64,000 bases of DNA from Paracoccaceae bacterium (GTDB lineage: Bacteria > Pseudomonadota > Alphaproteobacteria > Rhodobacterales > Rhodobacteraceae): NCBI GenBank assembly GCA_006226775.1, contig SBGD01000050.1:22389-86388 (forward strand), written 5' to 3'. Shown piece after piece: positions 9,157-17,576 of this stretch. The first letter of the stretch is position 1; each line of letters opens with the position of its first letter. Under the pieces are notes generated by a model that saw nothing but the letters and a program-made list of their open reading frames with translations, was not told where the DNA came from and made no database searches. Made by a program: the position numbers and the translations under genes.

Positions 9157-10254
9157 TTATTTCGCCGCGCTCAACTCGCCACTGTCGATCTGCTCCTGTT
9201 CGATCGACTCGAAGAGCGCCTTGAAGTTGCCCTCGCCGAAACCGTCGTCGCCCTTGCGCTGGATGAACTCGAAGAAGATCGGGCCGATCACGGTCTTGGA
9301 GAAGATCTGCAGCAGGATGCGGGTCTCGCCGCCGTCCACCACGCCTTCGCCGTCGATCAGGATGCCGTGTTTCTTCATCCGCTCGATCGGCTCGTCATGG
9401 CCTTTCACCCGGTCGTAGGACATCTTGTAATAGGTCTCCGGCGGGCCCGGCATGAACTTGACGCCGCGCTCGGAGATCTGGTCGGTGGCGTCATAGATGT
9501 CATGCGCGCCGACGGCGATGTGCTGGATGCCCTCGCCCTTGTACTTCTTGAGATAGGCGACGATCTGGCCCTCCTCGCCCCGGTCCTCGTTGATCGGGAT
9601 GCGGATGCGGCCGCAAGGCGAGGTCAGCGCGCGCGAGAACAGCCCGGTGTACTTGCCCTGGATGTCGAAGAAGCGGATCTCGCGGAAGTTGAACAGGTCG
9701 CCGTAAAAGCCGAACCACTTGTCCATGTTGCCGGTATAGACGTTGTGGGTCAGGTGATCGAGATAGTAGAACCCCACGCCCTTGGGCTTGGATTGCGCGA
9801 TCCAGTTGAACTCCGCGTTGTAGGGCGAGGTCTCGTAATACTGGTCGATGAAATAGATCAGGCTGCCGCCGATGCCCTTGATGGCCGGCACGTCCATGGT
9901 CTTGTCGTCGCCCTCGTAGGGCTCGGCGCCCTTGGCGATGGCGTGTTGATACGCCTGCTGCGCATCGACCACGCGCCAGCCCATCGAAGGCGCACAGGGC
10001 CCGTGATCCTCGACGAACTTCGCGGCAAAGCTCTCGGGTTCGGCGTTCAGCACATAGGTGATGTCGCCCTGCTGCCAAAGCTCGATCTGCTTGGTCTTGT
10101 GATTGGCGACATGCTCATAGCCCATGCGGGTGAAGAGATCGCGCAATTCCTGCGGCTCGGGATGGGCAAACTCGACGAATTCGAACCCGTCGGTGCCGGC
10201 GGGGTTGTCCTCGGTGATCTTGGATTTCGGGGCTTCGTGCGGGAAAGGACCCAT
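9157..10254 (-). CDS. hppD: 4-hydroxyphenylpyruvate dioxygenase
   Basis: The 365-residue enzyme turns 4-hydroxyphenylpyruvate into homogentisate in tyrosine and phenylalanine breakdown. It has two VOC-type halves; the iron ligands are seen in YLDHLTHNVYTG (His), GIQHIAVGAHDIY (His) and PIFFEFIQRKG (Glu), and the C-terminal block ends the active site. The ATG at 10254 follows a very strong GGAGGAG site. It is transcribed divergently from an Lrp/AsnC regulator gene 138 bases away, with dyad sequences between them, a common layout for aromatic-amino-acid catabolic genes. Confidence 0.96.
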   Translation of the reverse strand: MGPFPHEAPKSKITEDNPAGTDGFEFVEFAHPEPQELRDLFTRMGYEHVANHKTKQIELWQQGDITYVLNAEPESFAAKFVEDHGPCAPSMGWRVVDAQQAYQHAIAKGAEPYEGDDKTMDVPAIKGIGGSLIYFIDQYYETSPYNAEFNWIAQSKPKGVGFYYLDHLTHNVYTGNMDKWFGFYGDLFNFREIRFFDIQGKYTGLFSRALTSPCGRIRIPINEDRGEEGQIVAYLKKYKGEGIQHIAVGAHDIYDATDQISERGVKFMPGPPETYYKMSYDRVKGHDEPIERMKKHGILIDGEGVVDGGETRILLQIFSKTVIGPIFFEFIQRKGDDGFGEGNFKALFESIEQEQIDSGELSAAK

Positions 10255-10274
10255 CGTGTTCTCCTCCTGTAGGC

Positions 10275-10346
10275 ATGTTCGGGTTAAACATACAGGCGAA
10301 ACTCCGGTTAATGTGCGCATCTTTTGGCAAATCCGGCTTTCGGATT
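10275..10346. promoter_or_regulatory. Divergent hppD/Lrp control region with two dyads
   Basis: The 138-base gap between hppD and the regulator gene has two inverted repeats: ATGTT-N7-AACAT at 10275-10291 and AATCCG-GCTTT-CGGATT at 10330-10346. The second has the size expected for an Lrp/AsnC-type site. Their placement suggests autoregulation of the regulator and control of hppD. The assignment of either dyad to this protein is inference. Confidence 0.45.
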
Positions 10347-10392
10347 GCGGGGTTTTGGCGCAAAGTGCGGCAAACGCGCGGGGTTCACGCAG

Positions 10393-10848
10393 ATGCTCGA
10401 TTCGACCGACCGCAAGCTGCTGCAGCTTTTGCAGCAGGATGCCCACCTGACCGCCAATGACCTCGGCGCGGCGCTGCACCTCTCGCCCAGCCAGGCGGGA
10501 CGCCGGCGCCAGCGGCTGGAGAGCGCGGGCTACATCCGCGCCTATGGCGCCAAGCTCGATGCCGCGCGGCTGGGCCTGGGGGTGCAGGCCTTCGTCCAGG
10601 TGCAGATGGCCAGCCAGCGGCCGGAAGACGCGCAGAGCTTTACCCGGCTGATGATGACCCAGCCCGAGATCGTAAGCACCTGGACCCTGACCGGCGATGC
10701 CGATTACCTGCTCCGGGTCTATTGCCCCGATCTCGCGGCGCTCAACCGGCTGATCCATGACGTGCTGCTGCCGCATCGCGCGGTGGCGCGGGTGCAGAGC
10801 CAGATTGTCATGGACCAGTTGAAACAGGATGCCCCGCTGCCGCTGTGA
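10393..10848 (+). CDS. Lrp/AsnC family transcriptional regulator
   Basis: The 151-residue product has the N-terminal winged helix of the Lrp family (LDSTDRKLLQLLQQDAHLT, then the HTH LGAALHLSPSQAGRRRQRLE) and a C-terminal RAM ligand-binding domain (about 65-145, with the TGDADYLLRVYCPD strand-turn). Lrp proteins bind DNA as octamers and respond to amino acids or related ligands. Divergence from hppD suggests control of tyrosine catabolism. The ATG at 10393 gives MLDSTDRK, the usual family start; an upstream in-frame ATG would add 23 unconserved residues. Confidence 0.93.
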   Translation: MLDSTDRKLLQLLQQDAHLTANDLGAALHLSPSQAGRRRQRLESAGYIRAYGAKLDAARLGLGVQAFVQVQMASQRPEDAQSFTRLMMTQPEIVSTWTLTGDADYLLRVYCPDLAALNRLIHDVLLPHRAVARVQSQIVMDQLKQDAPLPL

Positions 10849-10943
10849 CCGTGCTATCCCTGCCCTGCGCCAGGCGACCGATCCCGCCTTGCCCTGCCTT
10901 CGCCGCGCCTGCATCATGGCGCTAACCAAGGGAATCCGAACAT

Positions 10944-12821
10944 ATGGAAAGCTTCCTCCTGCAAGCCTCGATCTTCCTGGCCGCGGCGGTGATCGCGGTG
11001 CCGGTCGCCGCCCGTCTCGGGCTGGGCTCAGTGCTGGGCTACCTGGCCGCCGGCATCCTGATCGGGCCGGTCTTCGGGCTGGTCGGCGGGCACGAGACCG
11101 CGGAATTGCAGCATTTCGCCGAATTCGGCGTGGTCATGATGCTGTTCCTGATCGGGCTCGAGCTTGAGCCGCGCGCGCTTTGGGACATGCGGCACAAGCT
11201 CTTGGGCCTGGGCGGGCTGCAGGTGGTGTTCTCCACCGTGCTGATCATGATCGGCGGCGTCCTGCTGGGGCTCGAGTGGTCGGTCGCGCTGGCGGTGGGG
11301 ATGATCTTTGCGCTGTCGTCGACCGCCATCGTGCTGCAGACGCTCAGCGAGAAGGGGCTGATGCGCACCGGCGGCGGGCGCTCGGCCTTTTCGGTGCTGC
11401 TGACCCAGGACATCGCGGTGATCCCGATGCTGGCCTTCCTGCCGCTGATGGCCGCGATGCCCTCGGCCGAGCTGTCGCCCGACGGCGCGATCGCCCGCCC
11501 CGCCAAGGAGGCCCAGGAGGCCGCCGAACAATCGGTCTCGCTGGTCGCGGACCTGCCCGGCTGGGGGGTCACGCTGGTCACCATCGGCGCGGTGGCGGCG
11601 GTGATCCTGGCGGGCATCTACCTGATCCGCCCGGCCTTTCGCTTCATCCACGCGGTGCGCCTGCGCGAGATGAACACCGCGCTGGCGCTGCTGATCGTGG
11701 TCGGCATCGGCACGCTGATGATGCTGGTCGGCCTGTCGCCGGCGCTGGGCACCTTCCTGGCCGGGGTGGTGCTGGCCAACTCGGAATTCCGCCACGAGCT
11801 GGAAAGCGATATCGAGCCCTTCAAGGGCCTGCTGCTGGGGTTGTTCTTCATCACCGTCGGCGCCGGCATCGATTTCGGCACCTTCTGGGCGGCGCCGCTC
11901 AAGATCCTCGGGCTGACCCTGGCGGTGATCGTGGCCAAGGGCGTCGTACTCTACCTGCTGACGGTGATCTTCGGCATCACCGGGCGCGACCGCTGGCTCT
12001 TCACCCTGTCGCTGGCGCAGGCGGGGGAGTTCGGCTTCGTGCTGATCTCCTTCTCGATCAGCCAGCACATCCTGCCGCAGCCGCTGTCGCAGACCCTGCT
12101 GCTGGTGGTGGCGCTGTCGATGCTGGTCACGCCGCTGCTCTTCATTCTCTACGAGCTGCTGTCGCGCCGGCTGGCCGACCGGATCGAGGGGCGCGAGGCG
12201 GACGAGATCGACGAGAAGGGCCCGGTGATCATTGCCGGGATCGGCCGCTTCGGGCAGATCGTCAACCGGCTGGTGCAATCCTCGGGCATCAAGACGGTGG
12301 TGCTGGATCACAACATGCAGACCATCGAGTTGATGCGGCGTTTCGGCTTCAAGGGGTTCTACGGCGACCCCACCCGGCACGAGTTGCTGCATGCCGCGGG
12401 GCTCGATGAGGCGCGGGTGCTGGTGGTGGCGCTCGACAACCCCGAATCGACGCTGAAACTGGTGGATTATGCCCGCCGCAAGCGCCCGGATCTGTTCATC
12501 ATCGCGCGCGCGCGCGACCGGTCCCAGGCCTTCAAGCTCTACCAGGCCGGCGCCGACAAGATCGTGCGCGAGCTTTTCGATTCCTCCCTGAGGGCCGGGC
12601 GCTACGTGCTTGAAAACATTGGCCTCTCCGAATACGAGGCGGCCGAGGCCGAGCGGGTCTTCTACCAGCACGACCGGCATGCGGTGCAGGAACTGGCGCC
12701 GCTGTGGCGCGACGACATCCCCTCGGCGCAGAACGAGGCCTATATCGCGCGCGCCAAGGAGCTGGAAAGCGACCTGGAAGCCGCGCTTCTGGCGCAACTG
12801 CAAAAGGACGACGCGGCCTGA
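10944..12821 (+). CDS. CPA2 family monovalent cation/proton antiporter with RCK domain (KefB/YbaL-like)
   Basis: The 625-residue inner-membrane protein has about 12 hydrophobic segments in residues 1-410 (GSVLGYLAAGILIGPVFGLV, FALSSTAIVLQTL, SPALGTFLAGVVLANSEF) typical of the Na/H exchanger fold of CPA2 carriers. A cytosolic TrkA-N/RCK domain follows (IIAGIGRFGQIVNRLV, from about residue 428), which binds NAD or similar nucleotides and gates transport. It likely exchanges K+ or Na+ for H+ for pH or stress control. There is no KefF/KefG partner gene next to it, so glutathione gating is not shown. Confidence 0.9.
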   Translation: MESFLLQASIFLAAAVIAVPVAARLGLGSVLGYLAAGILIGPVFGLVGGHETAELQHFAEFGVVMMLFLIGLELEPRALWDMRHKLLGLGGLQVVFSTVLIMIGGVLLGLEWSVALAVGMIFALSSTAIVLQTLSEKGLMRTGGGRSAFSVLLTQDIAVIPMLAFLPLMAAMPSAELSPDGAIARPAKEAQEAAEQSVSLVADLPGWGVTLVTIGAVAAVILAGIYLIRPAFRFIHAVRLREMNTALALLIVVGIGTLMMLVGLSPALGTFLAGVVLANSEFRHELESDIEPFKGLLLGLFFITVGAGIDFGTFWAAPLKILGLTLAVIVAKGVVLYLLTVIFGITGRDRWLFTLSLAQAGEFGFVLISFSISQHILPQPLSQTLLLVVALSMLVTPLLFILYELLSRRLADRIEGREADEIDEKGPVIIAGIGRFGQIVNRLVQSSGIKTVVLDHNMQTIELMRRFGFKGFYGDPTRHELLHAAGLDEARVLVVALDNPESTLKLVDYARRKRPDLFIIARARDRSQAFKLYQAGADKIVRELFDSSLRAGRYVLENIGLSEYEAAEAERVFYQHDRHAVQELAPLWRDDIPSAQNEAYIARAKELESDLEAALLAQLQKDDAA

Positions 12822-12856
12822 GCGTGCCCGCCCCCTGCCCGGCGAAAGACATGAAA

Positions 12857-12882
12857 AACCCGCGCAAAGCATTGCGCGGGTT
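12857..12882 (-). terminator. Intrinsic terminator of carD
   Basis: A perfect 10-base stem AACCCGCGCA / TGCGCGGGTT with a six-base loop sits 24 bases beyond the carD stop. On the minus strand it runs into a run of five T, giving a textbook intrinsic terminator. Read from the plus strand it also lies just after the antiporter gene and could act in both directions. Confidence 0.85.
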
Positions 12883-12905
12883 CGGGATTTCTCAGGTCGG
12901 CCCGA

Positions 12906-13415
12906 TCACGCGGCGCGCGACAGCAGCACCTCGTCCACCTGCTTGGCGGCGGCAACCTCGTCGCCGCCGGAGACCGCGGCCACCTCGCGCGTCAGACGCT
13001 CGAGCGCGGCTTCGTAAAGCTGACGCTCGGAATAGCTCTGCTCGCGCTGCTCGTCGTTGCGGTGCAGGTCGCGCACCACTTCGGCGATCGAGATCAGGTC
13101 GCCCGAGTTGATCTTCTGTTCGTATTCCTGGGCGCGGCGCGACCACATGGCGCGTTTCACCCGGGCCTTGCCCTTCAGCGTGGTCAGCGCCTTTTCGATC
13201 ACGTCGGGCGAGCTGAGCGAGCGCATCCCGATCTCGGCCGCCTTGTTGGTGGGCACCCGCAGGGTCATCTTGTCCTTCTCGAAGGAGATCACGAAAAGCT
13301 CGAGCGAGATGCCCGCGATTTCCTCTTTCTCGATCGACAGGATCTGGCCAACGCCGTGGGCCGGGTAGACCACGAAATCGTTGGGGCGGAATTCGGATTT
13401 TTTCGATTTGGTCAT
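12906..13415 (-). CDS. carD: CarD/CdnL family RNA-polymerase-binding regulator
   Basis: The 169-residue protein has the N-terminal Tudor-like RNA-polymerase-interaction domain (FRPNDFVVYPAHGVGQILSI, about residues 9-70) and the helical C-terminal domain with the tryptophan block RAMWSRRAQEYEQKINSGD that contacts the promoter bubble. CarD proteins stabilise open complexes, notably at rRNA promoters. The ATG at 13415 follows GAGGAAGG. A promoter overlapping the fdxA stop and a terminator right after the gene suggest an own transcript with a long leader. Confidence 0.95.
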   Translation of the reverse strand: MTKSKKSEFRPNDFVVYPAHGVGQILSIEKEEIAGISLELFVISFEKDKMTLRVPTNKAAEIGMRSLSSPDVIEKALTTLKGKARVKRAMWSRRAQEYEQKINSGDLISIAEVVRDLHRNDEQREQSYSERQLYEAALERLTREVAAVSGGDEVAAAKQVDEVLLSRAA

Positions 13416-13721
13416 GCAGTCCTTCCTCGATGTTCCAAACGGCTATAGGCGGCAAAAAGACCGGCCGGAGACAGGTATCTCCGTTCGCCGGTTTTCTCTA
13501 AGCCGCGGTCAGTCAGACAGGTGCAGACGGTCCTGTGCAGAGTGGAATATGCAATTCATGTGAAGCAGACATTAACACAAAAAGGATGCGATTTCCAGCA
13601 TATTAACAGCCGGATCGCACCTTGGTGTCGGGTTTCGGGCCCCTGCGGGCCGGTTTGGCCCCTTCATCGAGCCCTCTCGAGATCGCCGTGACGCACATTA
13701 GAGCGAATCACTAACCCTGCG
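13416..13721. other. Leader region between fdxA and carD
   Basis: This 306-base gap holds no gene. Its middle is AT-rich (about 13555-13615) in contrast to the genome, and a small hairpin GGCCC-CTGC-GGGCC lies near 13639-13652. If the promoter at 13697-13725 is used, most of it is a leader of about 275 bases for carD. No riboswitch was recognised. Confidence 0.5.
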
Positions 13722-13725
13722 TCAA
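13697..13725 (-). promoter_or_regulatory. Sigma-70-type promoter for carD
   Basis: On the minus strand a TTGACG -35 element (13725-13720) is followed after exactly 17 bases by TCTAAT (13702-13697). The -35 overlaps the TGA stop of fdxA. Both hexamers are close to the housekeeping consensus. Transcription would start near 13690. Confidence 0.6.
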
Positions 13726-14060
13726 CCACCTTCTCCCGGCGCTTCCGAGAAATACTTCTCGAGCTTGCCGGGTTCGCCGTCGCGTTCCTCGGCCTCGGGC
13801 AGCGGGTCTTTCTTGGTGATGATCACCGGCCACATCTCGGCGTATTTGCGGTTGAATTCAACCCATTTCTCCATGTCCGGCTCGGTATCCGGGCGGATCG
13901 CATCGGCGGGGCATTCCGGTTCGCAGACGCCGCAGTCGATGCACTCGTCGGGATGGATCACCAGCATGTTCTCGCCTTCGTAGAAGCAATCCACCGGACA
14001 GACCTCGACGCAGTCGGTGTATTTGCAGGCGATACATTTGTCGTTGACGATATAGGTCAT
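13722..14060 (-). CDS. fdxA: Ferredoxin FdxA, 7Fe type
   Basis: The 112-residue protein has two cluster motifs: Cys9, Cys12, Cys17, Cys21 (with Cys25) and Cys40, Cys43, Cys46, Cys50. This pattern fits one [3Fe-4S] and one [4Fe-4S] cluster, as in the FdxA family with its long C-terminal extension. It carries electrons in the cytoplasm; the partner is not known from sequence. The ATG at 14060 gives [12 protein letters not shown]; an upstream in-frame ATG at 14090 is less likely. Neighbours carD and the S4/helicase genes form a common alphaproteobacterial set. Confidence 0.96.
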   Translation of the reverse strand: MTYIVNDKCIACKYTDCVEVCPVDCFYEGENMLVIHPDECIDCGVCEPECPADAIRPDTEPDMEKWVEFNRKYAEMWPVIITKKDPLPEAEERDGEPGKLEKYFSEAPGEGG

Positions 14061-14111
14061 GGCGGCGCCTCGTTCATGGCTCTCGGGCAACAGCTAAAAC
14101 ACGCGGACGGA

Positions 14112-14495
14112 TCATTCAAGCGTGCGGCGACGGTTAAGATCAAGGTTGCGACGTTCGCGCTTGGTCGGGCGCCCTTTTCCCTCGTATCCCGGGTTGGGCG
14201 GCATCCTGTCCCCGGTTTCCGGCTCCGGCGGGGACAGATCCTCGTAGAGGGTCTGCGCTTCCGGCGCCGGACCGCGCCGCGTGCCGAGTGCGACGATCCG
14301 GATCACCCGCACCTGCCGGGCCTGCACGAAGGTCAGCACATGCCCGGGCGCGACCAGCCGCCCGGGTTTCGACACCCGGGTGCCGTCGACGCGCACCCCC
14401 TCGGTGGACACGGTCCTGGCGGCCAGGGTCCGGGTCTTGAAGAACCGGGCCTGCCAGAGCCATTTGTCGAGCCGAAGCTTGTCCTCCGCCGCCAA
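14112..14495 (-). CDS. S4-domain RNA-binding protein (Hsp15/HslR-like)
   Basis: The 127-residue protein starts with an S4 domain (LRLDKWLWQARFFKTRTLAA, residues 7-26, through about 65) and ends in a highly basic tail (RPTKRERRNLDLNRRR). Hsp15 binds stalled large ribosomal subunits that still carry nascent chains. The only plausible start is a TTG at 14495, one codon after the TGA of the helicase gene and in the same frame, with an AAGGG site eight bases upstream inside the helicase gene. The gene thus depends on helicase translation. Confidence 0.88.
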   Translation of the reverse strand: MAAEDKLRLDKWLWQARFFKTRTLAARTVSTEGVRVDGTRVSKPGRLVAPGHVLTFVQARQVRVIRIVALGTRRGPAPEAQTLYEDLSPPEPETGDRMPPNPGYEGKGRPTKRERRNLDLNRRRTLE

Positions 14496-14498
14496 GCC

Positions 14499-17400
14499 TC
14501 AGCCCTTGTCCTTGAGCCCCATCAGCGCCGCGGCAAAGGGGTTGTCCGGGTCGATCCGGTCCTTCTTTTCGGGGCGCGCCTGGTAGGTCTTGGCACCGCC
14601 GTCCTGCCGCGGGCCCTTGCCCTTGGCGCCTTTCGGCGGCCTCGCGCCCTTGCCGCGGGGCTTCTGGTCGCGCTTGCCGCCGTCGCGCCTGGCGCCCTCG
14701 CGGTTGCCGCGGGGCCGGGTCTCGGCGCGCGGGCCACGGCCCCAGGTGAAGGTATAGAAGACCTCGATCTCGGGCGCGGCCTTCGCCGCATCGGGCTGCT
14801 CGCCCGGCGCCAATTCGCCCGCAGAGGCGTCGACCGCGGGGATCGGATCGGCCGCGACCTCGGCCGGCACCTGGGTGGCGGCGGCCTCGGTGCTGTCGGA
14901 GGCCTCGGTCTGCGCCACCGCGTCGGTCGCCTCGGGGATGTCCGGGGTGTCGCTGGGCAGGGGTGCCGCGGTTGCCTCGGGGATCTCCGCGGTTTCACCG
15001 GGCGCAGGCACCTCGCCCGCCTCGGGGATCTCCGCGGTTTCGCCGGGTGCAGATGCCTCCGGGCCTTCGGCCCGCGCCGGATCGAGCCCGGGCGCGGCGG
15101 TGTCCATCACCGGGGTATCGGCGGCGGGGGTCTCGGGTTGCACGGCCTCGGTGACCACCGCATCGGCGGGTTTCACCTTGGTCCGCTCGCCCCGCTCGGC
15201 CTTGTAGCCAAGCCCCTGCATCAGGTCGGAGAACTGTTCCAGCGTCATGCCGGTGATCGACAGCATGTCGGGCTTGGCCTCGAAGCCGCCGCGGGTGTCC
15301 TCGGCGCGCAGCATGTCGGCCAGGCGTTCCAGCATGTCGATGCGGATCGCCCGGGTGCCGGCCTTGCGATAGCCCGACATGGTGTCGGCGCCCTCGGGCG
15401 CCTGCGCATCGGCGGGCACGGTCACCAGCCCCGGCGGCGGCGCCTCGGGGAAGATGTCGAGCCCCTGCCACAGCGACCACAGCACCAGCCGCAGACGCGT
15501 CGGCGCAGGCTTCAGCAAGAGCGGCATGAAGATGGTGAACTGGCCGAAGCGCACGCCATGCTTGCGCAGCGCGCCGCGGGCGTCCTGATCGAGCGCCTTC
15601 ACGTCATCGGCCACCTGGGCGCGCGGGATTATGCCGAAGGATTCCACCATGCGGAAGGCAAAGCCCTTGGCCAGCCCGGTCAGCGCCTCGTCGCGGCTCA
15701 TCGCCACCAGCGGCTCGAACAGCGTCGCCACCTTGCGGTCGATGAAATGCTGCAACCGGCGCTGCACCTTCTGGGCCACGTCGGCGCCGGCCTCGTCATC
15801 GACGAAGGCCTTGACCTCGGGCTTCAGAGGATCGGAGCCCTTGACCAGCTTGCCCACCGCCTGGTCGCCCCACATGAGGCCGCCCTGCTCGGTAAAGTCG
15901 ATCTCGGTATCGGGCGCGTTGTAGAACCGGTCGGCGCGCAGGTGGAAATGCGGCGCAAGCGCCTGCAGCGACGCGGATTTCAGCGTCTTCGCCTCTTGTC
16001 CGGTGGCCTCCTTGTCCTGGCGGAACCGGAACCCCTCAAGACGGCCGACGAATTCGCCCTCGACCGTCACTTCACCATTGTCATTCACTTCGGCCAAGAG
16101 GGCCTCCTTCTGCTTCAACCGCCGCAGGAGCACGGATGTGCGGCGATCAACAAATCTCTGGGTCAGCGCCGCGTGCAACGCGTCCGACAACCTGTCTTCT
16201 ACAGCGCGCGTCACCCCGCGCCAATGGCTTTCGTCCGCCACCCAGCCCTTTCGCTGCGCGACATATGTCCACGTCCGGATATAGGCCAGGCGTTTCGACA
16301 AGGTGTCGATATCGCCATCGGTGCGGTCGATCCGTCGCACCTGCCGCACCAGCCAGTCCTCGGACACGCGGCCATGCTCATGCAGCGCGCAGAAGATAAC
16401 GCCCAGCAGCCCGGCATGTTCCGAATGGCTGATGCCGCGGAAATCCGGGATGCGGCAGACATCCCAGAGCAGCTTGACCGCCCCGGGGCCGGAGGCGCGG
16501 GCAAAGACCTCGTCCTCCTGCGACAGGGTGCGCAGGGCGCGCAGATCGTCGGAGTCGCGCGCCTTGAGCAGCAGGTCGTCGCCCGGCGGCGCCTCGAGCG
16601 ATCCGATCAGCCGGTCAATGCTTCCGAACTCCAGCGCCGCATTGCGCCATTGAAGCTTCTTGAGCGGGGTGAACTGATGCGAACAGATCGCCTCGACCAC
16701 CTCGTCACTAAGCGGCGGCGCCTCGCCGGTCACGCCGAAGGTGCCGTCACGCATCCCGCGCCCGGCGCGCCCGGCGATCTGCGCCAGCTCGTTGGGTTGC
16801 AGCGGGCGCATCCGCCGGCCGTCGAATTTCGACAGGCCGGAAAAGGCCACGTGATTGACGTCGAGGTTCAGCCCCATGCCGATGGCATCGGTGGCCACCA
16901 GGAAATCGACATCGCCGTTCTGGTAAAGCGCCACCTGGGCATTGCGGGTGCGCGGGCTGAGCGCGCCCATCACCACCGCCGCGCCGCCCTTCTGGCGCCG
17001 CAGAAGCTCGGCAATCGCATAGACATTCTCGACCGAAAACCCGACAATCGCGCTGCGCGCCTGCAGTCGGCTTATCTTTTTCGAACCAATATAGCTCAAT
17101 TGGCTCATCCGCTGGCGGCGCGAGAATTCCACCCCCGGCACAAGCGCCGCAATCGGCCCGCGCATGGTGTCCGAGCCCAAAAACAGCGTCTCGTGGGTGC
17201 CGCGCATCCGCAGCAGCCGGTCGGTGAAGACATGGCCGCGCTCGGGATCGGCGCAAAGCTGGATCTCGTCGATGGCGACGAAATCGGCGCCCATGCCCTC
17301 GGGCATCGCCTCGACCGTCGACACCCAGTACTGGGTGCGCGGCGGCACGATGCGTTCCTCGCCGGTGACCAGCGCCACCACCGAAGGGCCGCGGATGGCG

Positions 17401-17549
17401 ACGATCTTGTCATAGACCTCGCGCGCGAGCAGCCGCAGCGGCAAGCCGATGATGCCGGTGCGATAGCCCAGCATCCGCTCTATGGCATAATGGGTCTTGC
17501 CCGTGTTCGTGGGCCCCAGGACCGCAACGGTCCGTCCGTCCAGTGGCAT
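14499..17549 (-). CDS. Suv3-like RNA helicase with long acidic and basic tail
   Basis: The 1016-residue protein has a superfamily 2 helicase core: Walker A GPTNTGKTH (residues 12-20), motif II as DEIQ, SDTMRGP, and motif VI QIAGRAGRG. These features match the Suv3 family of mitochondrial and alphaproteobacterial degradosome helicases. Two-thirds of the chain is conserved; residues from about 800 form an Ala/Pro/Glu-rich stretch with 15-codon repeats, followed by a lysine/arginine/glycine-rich end likely to bind RNA. The ATG at 17549 follows GGAGG. It probably unwinds structured RNA for decay or processing. The S4 gene follows directly. Confidence 0.9.
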   Translation of the reverse strand: MPLDGRTVAVLGPTNTGKTHYAIERMLGYRTGIIGLPLRLLAREVYDKIVAIRGPSVVALVTGEERIVPPRTQYWVSTVEAMPEGMGADFVAIDEIQLCADPERGHVFTDRLLRMRGTHETLFLGSDTMRGPIAALVPGVEFSRRQRMSQLSYIGSKKISRLQARSAIVGFSVENVYAIAELLRRQKGGAAVVMGALSPRTRNAQVALYQNGDVDFLVATDAIGMGLNLDVNHVAFSGLSKFDGRRMRPLQPNELAQIAGRAGRGMRDGTFGVTGEAPPLSDEVVEAICSHQFTPLKKLQWRNAALEFGSIDRLIGSLEAPPGDDLLLKARDSDDLRALRTLSQEDEVFARASGPGAVKLLWDVCRIPDFRGISHSEHAGLLGVIFCALHEHGRVSEDWLVRQVRRIDRTDGDIDTLSKRLAYIRTWTYVAQRKGWVADESHWRGVTRAVEDRLSDALHAALTQRFVDRRTSVLLRRLKQKEALLAEVNDNGEVTVEGEFVGRLEGFRFRQDKEATGQEAKTLKSASLQALAPHFHLRADRFYNAPDTEIDFTEQGGLMWGDQAVGKLVKGSDPLKPEVKAFVDDEAGADVAQKVQRRLQHFIDRKVATLFEPLVAMSRDEALTGLAKGFAFRMVESFGIIPRAQVADDVKALDQDARGALRKHGVRFGQFTIFMPLLLKPAPTRLRLVLWSLWQGLDIFPEAPPPGLVTVPADAQAPEGADTMSGYRKAGTRAIRIDMLERLADMLRAEDTRGGFEAKPDMLSITGMTLEQFSDLMQGLGYKAERGERTKVKPADAVVTEAVQPETPAADTPVMDTAAPGLDPARAEGPEASAPGETAEIPEAGEVPAPGETAEIPEATAAPLPSDTPDIPEATDAVAQTEASDSTEAAATQVPAEVAADPIPAVDASAGELAPGEQPDAAKAAPEIEVFYTFTWGRGPRAETRPRGNREGARRDGGKRDQKPRGKGARPPKGAKGKGPRQDGGAKTYQARPEKKDRIDPDNPFAAALMGLKDKG
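14974..15052. repeat. Direct repeat inside the helicase tail
   Basis: A 34-base unit occurs at 14974-15007 and again at 15019-15052 with two differences and a 45-base period. It encodes repeated ETAEIPEA/PAPG peptide units, so the reading frame is kept. Further weaker copies of the peptide unit occur nearby. Confidence 0.75.
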
Positions 17550-17576
17550 TCCGACCTCCGGGTCATGCAGAAATTG

